Origin: Ichthyophonus hoferi
Taxonomy: Eukaryota; Opisthokonta; Ichthyosporea; Ichthyophonida; Ichthyophonidae
Length of the DNA: 44,876 bases
Direction of reading: 5' to 3'
NCBI GenBank assembly: GCA_002751075.1
Contig: NAOQ01000008.1
Location: 274,306 to 319,181, forward strand
The translations under genes and the position numbers were made by a program. A model generated the notes under the pieces. It made no database searches, had not been told where the DNA came from, and saw only the letters and a program-made list of their open reading frames with translations. Shown here piece after piece: positions 21,557-32,683 of the stretch (position 1 is its first letter; each line of letters starts with the position of its first letter).

Positions 21557-23020
21557 TTAAGCCATGAATTCTACTTTCTTGCTCTCTGTCTCTTCAGGTG
21601 GAGGCACCTCAACCATCTCACCAGCAGGAGCTGAATTATTCGAAATGTTAAAGTAAGCAATGGCCCAAGTAGGAATAATGTAAAAACCAAACAGACCCCA
21701 GCAGATGGCGAACTGGATCATCCAAGATTTGGGGTTTTTAGAGAGATTGTTGTCAATAGACCAAGCGACAGCAGCACCAGCAGATTGGATACCCTTGTAG
21801 TAACCAGCAAAACGGGCAGACTCAGAGCAATCATCAGTAATGGCCCCCATGATCCAATAAGCATATGTTTGCATCATAGCCTCATTGAAACCGTAGTAGG
21901 TAAACATGAGAATGGGGAAGAAATAGATACGGCTTTGGGCAATATCAAGACGGTCACGGCAAGTCTGGGTGTAGGGGCTCCAAATTTTATCTTTGCATTC
22001 ATCAGAGGTCTGTAAGTTCTTTTCGAAACCGCCCATGTAACCCATTTCCAAGTACAGACCAAGACCAAAGTTGATCATGTAGTTAACAACAACAATGACA
22101 AAACCGTAAATACCGCGATTTCTCTTACTGATTCGAGTGCAATCGAGGAAAAGCTGTCCGAAAAGAAAGGCGCCAAGCATTTGAGCCATCCAGAACAAAG
22201 CAGAGTTCATACCACGAGAACGAACGGTAAAGAGCCCTCCGTTGATGGCATCGAACTGGTAAGTACGGAACCAGTTGGAAGCAATGAAGATGGGTGTAAG
22301 AAGCTGCATATTACGGTTAAGGAACATCATAGCGACGTTCTTGAACTCAGTAATAGGACCAGTTTCCTTGCCAAAAGTAACATGTTCACCATCTTCACGA
22401 ATGACCAGGCTAGGGGGGCATAGAAGGACGAAGGCACTAATAGAACCACAGCCCATGATACCGGCGAAAGTGAAATAGGACGCGGGACTGGCATGACCTT
22501 GGTGAGTATAAAAGTTAAGACCAAAAGATAAAATACCACCGAATACACCACCCAAGTTAAAGATAACCCAGAAGATGGATATGTAGGTACCCTTCTTGTC
22601 AGCAGTGGCATAGGCCATCATCATAGCACCTTGGGCAGTCCAGAACAGACCTGCACCAAAACCTAGAACAGCGCCGGATAAGATAGCAAGCCAGTCAAGC
22701 TCGGGATTCACACCAGCAACATACTGGCAGATGGCATAGAAGCAATAGGTAGCACCACCAAAGCCCATAAGCATTCGGTTGCCAAAGATGTTGAAGAAAA
22801 GCCCACCAAAGTAACCGAAAACGGCGAAAGTGGCGTACAAAGCAGTGTTGGCATTGTTGGATACAGTGGGGTTACTGGAGCCAGCACCACCCAGACCATT
22901 CAGAGCGTTGAAAATACCAGGACAGCAGAAGGCAATAAAAGCCACAATGATGATTTGTGTCTTGGCATTGGTGTAGCTACGGAAAAGAGCCGACTCCGTG
23001 ATAAAGGTAAGAGCGCCCAT
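21557..23020 (-). CDS. UNC93-like multi-pass transporter (DUF895/MFS-related)
   Basis: Integral membrane protein of the UNC93-like branch of the major facilitator superfamily; in fungi its substrate is generally unknown (ion or small-molecule transport has been suggested). 487 residues if it starts at the ATG at 23020, without introns. Family motifs in order: GALTFITESA, FCCPGIFNALNGLGG, SGAVLGFGAGLFWTAQGAMM, KGTYISIFWVIFNLGGVFGG, ASNWFRTYQFDAINGG, then ARFAGYYKGIQSAGAAVAW, and a hydrophilic Glu/Pro-rich tail EMVEVPPPEETESKK. About 11-12 hydrophobic helices. The open frame extends upstream to an ATG at 23098, but a TATAAAAGG box at 23078-23070 lies between the two ATGs, so the inner start (context AAATGGGC) is chosen. 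GC content and use of C-ending codons are visibly higher than in neighbours, suggesting strong expression. No disruption seen. Confidence 0.93.
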   Translation of the reverse strand: MGALTFITESALFRSYTNAKTQIIIVAFIAFCCPGIFNALNGLGGAGSSNPTVSNNANTALYATFAVFGYFGGLFFNIFGNRMLMGFGGATYCFYAICQYVAGVNPELDWLAILSGAVLGFGAGLFWTAQGAMMMAYATADKKGTYISIFWVIFNLGGVFGGILSFGLNFYTHQGHASPASYFTFAGIMGCGSISAFVLLCPPSLVIREDGEHVTFGKETGPITEFKNVAMMFLNRNMQLLTPIFIASNWFRTYQFDAINGGLFTVRSRGMNSALFWMAQMLGAFLFGQLFLDCTRISKRNRGIYGFVIVVVNYMINFGLGLYLEMGYMGGFEKNLQTSDECKDKIWSPYTQTCRDRLDIAQSRIYFFPILMFTYYGFNEAMMQTYAYWIMGAITDDCSESARFAGYYKGIQSAGAAVAWSIDNNLSKNPKSWMIQFAICWGLFGFYIIPTWAIAYFNISNNSAPAGEMVEVPPPEETESKKVEFMA

Positions 23021-23069
23021 TTCTAAATTATTGATTGTAAAATGCTTTAAGATAATCAAACGTTGTATG

Positions 23070-23132
23070 CCTTTTATACCTACGTAAATTTTATTCATAG
23101 AATAATTCCACGGTTGTAGGGTGTTTTATTGG
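23070..23132 (-). promoter_or_regulatory. TATA and CCAAT boxes of UNC93-like gene
   Basis: On the minus strand, CCAAT (plus ATTGG at 23128-23132) lies 50 bp upstream of TATAAAAGG (plus CCTTTTATA, 23070-23078), which lies about 50 bp upstream of the chosen start at 23020. Order and spacing are those of a classic RNA polymerase II promoter. Confidence 0.7.
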
Positions 23133-23149
23133 TCTGTTGGGAGTTGTTT

Positions 23150-26100
23150 AACAAATATTTGAAAAAGTAACTAAATATTGGTTCCAAATTAATTCATACA
23201 TTGGTTGCCACAGATTGGAGCAACGGGGATTCGTTGACAGACATTTCCAGGAGGAGTATAATAGTAGGATTATTAATATTTCTGTATAATAAATCATAAA
23301 AATATGTTTTGTATTTTGTTTTTGTTTTATTGTTATTATAGTTTTAAAAAAAAATTCTTCAGTTAAGTTTTCCAACTTGTATTATCCAATATAACATATT
23401 TCATTCTATAACAATGAGATCTTGGACCTACAATAAAGCAGGTGGATAAGTAGACACATGCTACCAATAAACCAATAAAAAATGCATTTTTATTATCTAA
23501 TACTCTTGTACCAATGGGGGGTTCTTCAGGCACTGGCTAAAGATCTTATTATATTTATTTTAAAAAAACACCATCCACCAATCATTATTTCCAGATGTAA
23601 TCAAAATTATAAAGTCGTATCGTATAGGTCAGCATAAAATACAACCTGTCAACTGAATAAGGGGTTTTAAATGCTCTTAAAATACTAATACTTTTTCCTT
23701 TAATGCAATAATCATTTATTCTATTATACTATTTTTATATACTTAGAAATAATTTATAATCAGCATTTTATTTACAGTTCAAACTATTGTTATTTTACTT
23801 AGTATAGAAAATAATAATTGCTCTGGCCAATTTTAGGCGAAATATCTAATTATAGATAGATCTACCAGTGCTGTTTTACGTCTGACGTATGCTTTTAAAG
23901 CCCTATTACTATGGACATAAAGTTTGGAGCAAAAGAAGTACGCGGGTTCGGGCCAACCCAGGCAAGATAATCCCGAGTGTTGTGTCGACCATATAAATTT
24001 TATGATTATGTTGTGATCTTTATGTATGACTATAAATATAACTATATATTTACAATTATAATTATAGTTATAAATATAATTTAAAAAAAATTATTTTTAT
24101 TTTATTTATTATTTCATATATACATATATATATTGTCCTTATATTATATTATATGGATTAACTGCTCCACAGTAATGTTTTCAGTGACGTCATTGACCAA
24201 AGAATGAGTAGGTTATTTATAGACTATTAGATGGTAAACAAGAATGCATTTTAGTTAGGTCCATCTCAAACTTACACTTTTTTCTCATAATAGTTTAGGT
24301 ATCGATGCTTGGATTTTCACCAATATGAAATCAATTAATTTAACTTAAAATAAAACTGAAAATTCTGAACAATTTATTGATTCGTAGTCTTTACACCTGC
24401 TAGCAGTTTACGATGGCTTTTCCATCATAACATTAATTTAAATGTATTGGTTTCGCCTACAATAAATATTCTTATATAAATAGTTATCCTGATTTAGAAT
24501 TTCCTTCCAAGTTGCAGGAAGTCCCTAGCTGAAACCGCAATTTTGCACAAAAATACTGTAGCACTAACAAGATATACATATTATTAGTCTGTAATCACTG
24601 TGGTTATCGCTATCCTACCCATGTGTAATATGATAATGGGTCTTGACCAATTGGGAAAACTAACCTCTGAATAACGACGTATGTAGTATTTAATACTATA
24701 TCATTTCTTTCATGTTTTTATAAAATAACCTTTAAAATTAGATTTTCAGGGTGCATACGTTAAGCCATATTTTGATGTATAAAGATACGATCTTCCTATT
24801 GCTTATATATTACACCAAAGGTATTCCTATATTTAATAGTAATTGTCTAGCAAATCTCACTGGAGTTGTAGCTGCCTATTTATATACCACCGCTTTCAGG
24901 CAAAGCTTTTAGTAAAATATAATCTCCACAATAGTAATTGTGTGTGTAAGTAACATCAAAATTGTTCACCAACACTGGTGGCACTGGTCCAAGTCAAGCC
25001 AAATACCGATTAACCAAGTTATTGTGCTTTTTCTATGGATAATTCCAGATGCGTTATCTAGCTAATGGCCATCAGTTTGAAATTCAAAGTAACGTTTATT
25101 AGCTCAAAGACAATAACAGCCAATGGCCGCACGACATCAACTTTTCCTTTTGTAGGAATGTATCCTGTCAGTTCACAAACATTCAATTCTTGTTTGCAGA
25201 ATATAATATTGCTTGAATACTAATTGCTTGAAAACGTGCAAAATATATCGGTTTTTAATGGAGATTGTTAAACTGCACATATGGCCTATTCCTTGGATTT
25301 AATTCTGAAACATTGTTTAATTTTATATGGTTATCATAATGTAAACTGAACCTTTGTAGGATAAAGAAGTGCTTTTCAACACATGTACGTTTATTGGTAA
25401 AGATGGATAATTAATGCTTGGTCCAAGGTAACATATCTTCTTCTAATTTCGATATACATCTATGATCTATTAGGCAATAAATAGTCAATTGCAATAATAC
25501 TTCAATCATATTGGACTAATAATCGTCATATTTAATAATCGGGAATATGGAATATGGGAAGGATTGGATAACAAAGAGAACTAGAGGTGCATTAAATGTA
25601 ATTAAAAATAAATACAGGCTAGGCCAAAAGCCTGCGTCAACTTAGTTTTGAATTTCTATTTTGGATTCGAAAAGGATCATGTGTTTCGTATCTTCTATCT
25701 CCCTAGGCTTTAAAAGAAAGACCAACAAAATATTAATTACAACATTCCAGGTAATATTTATATATTGATCATATTTAATTTTCCTGTGTTTATTTTATTA
25801 TTGTTTGTATTGTTGTGATCGAAGATGAGTGACGCTGGACTGAATGTAATTGGTCTGAGTGGCATGCATATGACGTAGATAGTAGAATGAGAATATTTTA
25901 GGTGGTTATAGAATCCACGTGTGGATATCACCCATTGGATGATTAGACCATATAAAGATATCGTCTTAGTAAAACGTAGCTATGCCATAATAGCACATGC
26001 ATTAATTATTTAATCACTCAATTCACCAATAAGCATCTACACAACAAAATACCAGTGCCTTTCAGAAATTGGGTGCTTGTAAATCGAATTCCTCTTGCGG

Positions 26101-28000
26101 TTTGAGGGGCATTTATTGGCATTTTTGTCACCATACTCTTAAGTGGAACGTACACAAGGAAAATCCCAACTTTCTATGAGCAAGTTACCGTGTTGGATAA
26201 CTAGTTTACATTCAGAACAATTATAACTGGCTTACCATTTCTGATGATGTTGTGTGTACGTAAGATCGATTTGATTATTACATATGACATTATGGGGATA
26301 TTAAAATAAAACAGTATGGAGATAGTACACTTAACTACCTGACTTACCAGCCGATTGATATGCAAGCAATTCTTATACTTGCACTATATAAGTTAAAATA
26401 TGTACTGGGAAAGTCCATGCAGAACCTAATTATTGGAAAATAAAAACATAAAATTATTGGGTATGCAAAACAAAAACTGGCTTAATAACGTCCAGTATTT
26501 TGTTAGAACAGCCCCAGGCTCAAACTAGAGATATATGCTTTATATATAGAAAAGGAGATTGAGATCCTAGCACTCAACACTTGAAGCTACGCCAATATAA
26601 ACAGGTATATAGACAATCACAGGTCTTATTCGTATATCTTTATGATTGTATTGTTTTAATAAACATCATCATGACCCTTATTAGTGTTATTCAACAAATT
26701 AGTCTGGAATATTTATAGCTAGTATGCTAGAAAGCGTTTTCCAGAACTGACCGAATGTAGTACATTACAAAGTAATTGGCATTTTAATTTCTTATAAAGG
26801 CATAATAAAAAGCAATATATACTATATTAGATATATATGTATGTGACGTAACGGCTCATAGATAAAGCAATTGCATTCAAGGATGCCTGACATCTGCCGC
26901 GAAATCTTTGCCAATGATCTGTCTTGGACCATTATGCAACAGCTATATAATTATTAATACTAAAGAATTTAGAGGAAGAACATACAGATACTCCACTTAA
27001 ATAACCCGAATTTATATGTTATAATCTAAAGTTATTGTTACGATTTTTAGAGAAAATATGGTAATGATATATAAATATCATTTTGATCTCTGTGCTATTG
27101 AAGCTCTTGGCATGCTAGTTATATAACCAACGTAATTGGGACCCTAGAGAAAAGCTTTAGCCATTGCGTGACTTTCTAAAAGAACAAAGATAGGCATAAA
27201 TATTTCTTCACTCCTATAAACCTACGTATTTGGGCCGTGCTTATAATTATGTACACATTTTTGCATACGTTTGAGTGTTTCACAGTTGTATGCAGCTCTT
27301 TCTCATGAACAACTTTGTGTAGAACATAGCTAGTTGAGCTCAAATGAAATTCTTGGATTTGCACACTTTTTGTACTTATTACAACTACAATAACAATATA
27401 TTTCAGATTTATTCCCTTGTAATAGTTACAACACAAGTGAGATGCAGCACTCTAATAAGTGTTGCATGTACCAATTAAACTTAAACCTTATTGTGAATAA
27501 CTTTAAATACCCAAACTATTTAGTGATTCCATCCCTACATGTCAAAATTTCAATTTGAGCCGAGGGTCCCCAAAATTGATCGAAACCAAAACTAGCCCAT
27601 ATTACATTTTCGGTTGTATATTGATCGAAAATCCTAGAAAAAAAAAATGAAAAAAGCGTCGAGATAACAATTGCAACATAAATACTTCAAAAAACTTATT
27701 GCTTAGTTTTAACTTTTACAACTACTTCATAGATTACTGTTAAAAAGGCGAATTAACCCCTTTACAAAAATAAGTTTTTTTAGAGGATTGGCTTGATATA
27801 TATATATATATATCTCTCTATATTCATGTTTAGAATAACTCTTACTTCTTTGAATCTTGACAATTTGTATAAAGAAGCCCAAATCAATAAAAATTTGCAA
27901 AATGTAATTACTATTCCCCTACATATAATAAGAGATGTCCAATGATTTCACTTAATTCCAAGTTCTAAAATTTTATTGGACCTTACAATGATAAGCTACA
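23150..28000. other. Long gene-poor intergenic region
   Basis: Nearly 5 kb without any coding frame, splice structure or RNA gene I can support. Items seen: an unusually GC-rich pocket at 23935-23990 without tRNA structure; an inverted repeat near 24043-24075 (ATAACTATA..TATAGTTAT) in pure AT sequence; scattered CCAAT/ATTGG words. It may contain small unrecognised exons or regulatory DNA. Confidence 0.5.
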
Positions 28001-28022
28001 TTATTGTCTGTCCGTATAGCAT

Positions 28023-28100
28023 TGTTATTCAAGCTGATAATATGAAAGTCTGTGTTGAAAGACCGTCAACTCCGAAGGAACGAGTAGTACAGTCAAAATT
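28023..28100. repeat. Truncated unit of the 240-bp repeat
   Basis: Starts TTGTTATTCAAGCTGATAAT, matching the anchor TTATTTAAGCCAATAATATG of the tandem array at 28.9-30.0 kb, then passes after ~50 bp into the segment (GTCAACTCCGAA) that precedes copy B of the 310-bp repeat. Copy C is preceded by the same order of parts, so a composite unit was duplicated. Confidence 0.6.
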
Positions 28101-28413
28101 AGCTGGATCATAAAATGATTGTTTAATTATGTGAATGATGATCTTAATCAGATGAAGTGTTTCGTTGATATAAATTAACGGAATGTGAACAATTGATTGG
28201 ACATATGAAAGGCATTAGATAAAAAGCCGCCTAAAGTGGGACATAAGTTAAACTAATTGTGGAACTTGTGATCAAGAAAATCTAGTGGGCTTTGCAGGAC
28301 TCCTGTGAATTGCATTAACCAATAAGGATCTATCTCGTTTTTATTTGGATCAAAACGGAGGGTAGCTATTGACATCTGCGAAAAGCAAGATGCGAAAAGG
28401 AGATAAAAGGAAC
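28101..28413. repeat. 310-bp dispersed repeat, copy B
   Basis: Best open on the minus strand: a 65-codon frame (28253-28450) with MSIATLRFDPNKNEIDPYWL then MQFTG, whose pattern is echoed, with stops, in the minus strands of copies A and C. Similarity to copy C continues past the core, with a shared AAAGCTTTG block at 28463 and 30589. Whether the conserved frame reflects coding or only shared DNA is open. Confidence 0.75.
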
Positions 28414-28849
28414 ATAAAAGACCAATAGAGACACGGATAATGACGTACAAATCATTGTAAACAAAGCTTTGTGCTTATTACTATTTGGTTAATAATATAC
28501 GTAATCACATTGATGATTAGAAGATACTTGGCTGTATTTTATAATTATCGTATTTTATTGTAAAGTCGTTATTTTCAATAGTAATTATTTTTATTACTTA
28601 CGCCCAGCCTTAGCCACTCTCATTGATCGTTTGTATTGTACTAGTATTAAAATCGTACCTAAAAGCATTAAGGCATGTGTCTCCTAAATATTTAGAAGAG
28701 TACTACAGATAATTAGAGATAGAACCTTCCATCACTTCAAATTCACCGCAGCTTTCTATTGAAAGCTAATCAAATCTAAGCGCTATACCTATTGCTAACT
28801 CAGCAACATACATGTATAGATTAAAGCTATCTAGAGCTCACGAAGCCTG

Positions 28850-30000
28850 TGCGCAGGTCAGTAGAACCACCGTAGATCGCTAATAGACTGCGACACTTCA
28901 TATTCCCTCACTCTTAGAAGTGTTCTTAAGAATATTATATGTACATGCATTGTCAATGATGCTCTTAATTTCCTAACATATGATACTAACGTGCATTGTA
29001 GAGTATTAACTAAGTGTTCCATACTAAATATATCTATGTAAATCGTGTGAAATAATTCCCGAAAGCTAAGAATTGCATATCAGTATATACCTATTGTTAT
29101 TTAAGCCAATAATATGTAAGACTAAATTACCCCAGATCTGCTCACTATTAGAAGCGTTGTTAGGATTATTATATGTGCATATATGTAATGATAATAGTGT
29201 TTTCTGTTTCCCAGTGTATGACACTAGAAGAATATCGATTAAATTTGTTCTCTGTTATATGCGTAAATTCATGTAAATCCTATATTTTCATGCCTGAAAG
29301 CACAACATGGTGTGTCAGTAGACCATGGCGATTTAAGCCAATAATATGACAGACAATGTTTCACCAGACCCGTTCACTATTAGAAGTGTTGCTGGGATTA
29401 TTCTATATATACATATATTGTTAATGATGTTTTCTGTTTATCGACATATTACACTAATGTATAGCAGAGTATCAATTAAATTTACTTTTTATTGCTATTA
29501 TAGACATACATCCATATATATATATATATACATACATATATGTAAATCATACATATTGGTTCCTACAGAGCATTGGTAGAGCATTGTTATTTAAGCCAAT
29601 GATATGATAGGAAATGTTTTCCCAGATCTGTTCGCAATTAGAAGTGCTGTTACATATATACATATATTGTTAATGATGTTTTCTGTTACTCAATATATTA
29701 CATTAATTTATAGTAGAGCACCAATTAAATTTTCTTGTAATTTTATACGTACATACATATGTAAATTATGCAGATTGGTTCCTGAAAACACAGCACTGTA
29801 TGACAGTATAACCTACCTAACCAATCCTATACCTGTCATCAACTCATGCAATTCTTTGACAAATGATTGATTGGCTGGGTTAGTACTATTTATTCAGATC
29901 TCTTGATTGCTCGAGCATTGTTGTTATTTAAGTCAATAATATGATAGACAATGTTTTCGCAGATCCGTTCACTATTAGAAATGCTATTAGGTTCATTTTA
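28850..30000. repeat. Degenerate tandem array of ~240-bp units
   Basis: Units are marked by the anchor TTATTTAAGCCAATAATATG at about 29094, 29331, 29585 and 29922, with the body of a further unit before the first anchor (from ~28890). Spacings are 237, 254 and 337 bp. Each unit repeats the order: anchor, AGACAATGTTTTCxCAGATC, GTTCACTATTAGAAGTG, TATATACATATATTGTTAATG, ATGTTTTCTGTT, AGAGTATCAATTAAATTT, TATGTAAAT, GGTTCCTGAAAGCACAGCA, TGTCAGT. The short plus-strand ORFs with LLMMFSV in common are produced by the repeat. The units are diverged, so the array is not recent. Confidence 0.8.
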
Positions 30001-30153
30001 TGCACATATATTGTATATGATGTTTTCTGTTTCCCAACATATGACACGAACTTATAGTGGAGTATCGATTAAATCTGTTCGCTATTATATATATACTGTT
30101 TCAAAATCGTTAACTCCGAATGAGCATATAGTTCGGCCGAAGTTTTTATATCA

Positions 30154-30462
30154 AGCTGATCGTCAAATGATTGGTCTAATATTGGTTGATTAATAACGTT
30201 CTTAACCAGGCAAATTGATTTGTCAATTCATAGAATGAGCATTTACATTAATGAGAAAATTAACTAAAGAGCCATTCAAATACGGGCACAATAATATTAG
30301 ATCATCGAGACAAAATCCGATAATTCTAGTCAGTGGTCTTCTGTGAATTGTATTAATTACATTAGGCAACAAGGATCTCTACGATCGGCCCCATTTACAT
30401 TGATGGGCACAGCTACGATTGACACCCGCCATAAACAAAGGTCGAAAAAAGATAAAAGGGAA
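30154..30462. repeat. 310-bp dispersed repeat, copy C
   Basis: Aligns end to end with copies A and B (see 9791-10100). Immediately preceded by a GTTAACTCCGAATGAGC segment also found before copy B. A GC-richer pocket with CCCGGTACACCCGGGCAT follows at 30482-30502. Confidence 0.75.
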
Positions 30463-30639
30463 TGGAGCCAACTAATAAACGCCCCGGTACACCCGGGCAT
30501 ACACGGAAGCCCCACATGCCATGCCTGTATACATGTATAATACTGATATGAGCAAAATACGAATATGTTCGTGACACACAAAGCTTTGCATTCATTTATT
30601 ATTTGTTAAATCATTATCTTAATATATAATCTTATTATA

Positions 30640-30960
30640 CAACACTTAGTTGGCGACTCCGAAGCATGTAGACAAATCATTAGAACTATAGATTGCTATA
30701 TATACGTAATACATATATTGATGTAAATCATGCATATTAATTCCTGAAAGCACAGCATTGCATGTCAGTGTACCATTGTTATCTAAGCCAATAATATGAT
30801 AGACAATGTTAATCCACTGTTAGGATCATTGTATATACCTGTATTTTTAACGAGGTTATTAGCTTCATAGCACTAATTACACAGTAGAGTATTAATCGAA
30901 AAAAATATATATTGTATAGATATATAAATATATACATACGTAAAAATTATTCGTATTATT
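30640..30960. repeat. Further unit of the 240-bp repeat
   Basis: The anchor recurs at 30777-30798 (TTATCTAAGCCAATAATATG) after a TTCCTGAAAGCACAGCATTG block. The region starting CGACTCCGAAGCATGTAGAC resembles that at 28850-28890 (GAAGCCTGTGCGCAGGTCAG). Thus 28.85-30.96 kb is a nested duplication with copy C inside it. Confidence 0.65.
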
Positions 30961-31721
30961 TCTACTATATTAATATTATATAAAAGCAATGCATTGCCAA
31001 ATATGTTGTAATATAAATAGTCAGATAGTCTCCGGTAGATTTCACTACTAATTATCGTTGGGAAGGCTCTGTGACATCATTACTGCATGTGCATACGTAC
31101 CAATAATTTTTCCACTAAGCTATATAATATTAAAAGACATTTTATACTATTAACATGCATGCCATCATGTCATTGACTTGTATTAAAAGATTTGGCAATG
31201 AAAATAAAATATTCTCACTAATTTGTTACAAAATCAGTAACTATCACAGATTCTTATCAGCTGTAATTTATTTATTACTCAAACGCTACTTCGAGATCAC
31301 TGAAGATGAACAATTAAATCTGTATCAAATCTAACATAGCCAGTTTTATCACGAATAGATCCATACCTGTATCATGTTTTATGATATTGGCAAGTATCCT
31401 ATAATTTTGTTCCACATCGGAAATATTAATACACTTCCGATTAGTAAAGCAACTTCTCAGTATTATTGTCCTATAATTCTTTAATAATAGCTACATCTAA
31501 AAAAAATAGTACCAATGAATCCCTTTAATTAGACCTTCATTACTTGTATTAATTGGTCCTATATGGCAAAAATGATGTAGTGTAGTCACTGAAAAGAGGG
31601 AAATTACTGAAAAGTAATCGTTACTACAACATTGGCCACAAGGATTAGCCTCATACTTTTTCTTAGAGCCAATTGATGGTCTTAATGTGCCCTGGGCTTT
31701 TATTTCGGCTTTCTTTGCTGT

Positions 31722-31895
31722 ATGGATGACCTTACGTCATTTCCATTCAAATTACCAATGTTTAGTCGGCTCTCAGCTATTGGAATATTTATTCTTATCG
31801 GTAAACCAAAAACAAAACTTACTTTAAGATATAAAATACAGATAAGTATCTTTATTGGTGTGACAATAACGTTTGGCACCACCCTGGTGCACTAA
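31722..31895 (+). CDS. Hypothetical 57-residue hydrophobic ORF
   Basis: Begins MDDLTSFPFKLPMFSRL and has two hydrophobic segments separated by a basic loop (GKPKTKLTLRYK), the pattern of two membrane helices. No family recognised. It could be an exon remnant of a membrane protein or chance; no promoter or splice evidence. Confidence 0.2.
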   Translation: MDDLTSFPFKLPMFSRLSAIGIFILIGKPKTKLTLRYKIQISIFIGVTITFGTTLVH

Positions 31896-32600
31896 AAAAT
31901 AAGGGTTATTTTTAAAATCTTACATATTATTCTGACTTATGCCCCACTTGTAGTTTTGAATAAGATGTCCACGGCTGAAGCACTGGCCAATTCACATTTA
32001 CTTCTGCAAAGGTAAAAAGCATCAGTGCTATATATATCCAAATATATAGATATAGATGGATGAAAACCGATTGATGAGCTAAATATTCTTACCGACATCG
32101 GACCTACCGGAAATAAAATTTCATCAAAACAGATTAAAACCTTATTAGTACACTAGAATATAAAATGACGTCTTCTATATGAACATTATGAAAGCCATCA
32201 AATGATACATTATACGGCCCAACGTACAATCACGGGTTTGTAAGATTAAACGGCACTAATACTTCATCCGCGTGTCTATCATACGTAGATTTTCGCATAG
32301 TTTGAATGGGTGTGCTCGCCAATTGCTCAGTTCATGATATTTACCCCCTAACATATAACATGATAACATGCATCGCTAAGGAATGGCATTATAACAAAAG
32401 AGCTTTATTAATAAAATCCAATATATAAGCTTCTGCTTTCTTTAATAATTTTACAATCATTATACATGTGCATTTAGGTATCAAATCTCTTATATCGATG
32501 CATTATCTATATATGCATTTTATCATTCTTATATTTATATTTTGAAATAAAATATGAATAGATTTTTTTTCAGCAATGGCTATAAAAAATTGTTAGTAGG

Positions 32601-32683
32601 AATGAGAGAGGTATATTAGGAGAGAGAGAGATAGTGGAAAAAAAGAGAGATGGAGAGAGAGAGATAGTAGAAGAGAGAGACTA
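32601..32683. repeat. GA-rich simple repeat
   Basis: Interrupted (GA)n purine tract with A-run interruptions. Confidence 0.85.

Noticed and set aside
23020-23098. 26 extra N-terminal residues of the UNC93-like protein
   Set aside because: A TATAAAAGG box and expected transcription start lie downstream of that ATG, and the extra residues do not match the family.
23935-23990. GC-rich pocket with GGTTCGGGCC, a possible tRNA or tRNA-derived SINE B box
   Set aside because: The box differs from the consensus after GGTTCG, no A box or cloverleaf stem could be placed around it, and the pocket is not repeated in the window.
29346-30193. Series of similar small ORFs sharing LLMMFSV, as a tandem gene family
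   Set aside because: The similarity follows from the ~240-bp DNA repeat; frames are short, start at different points and show no promoter or splice context.
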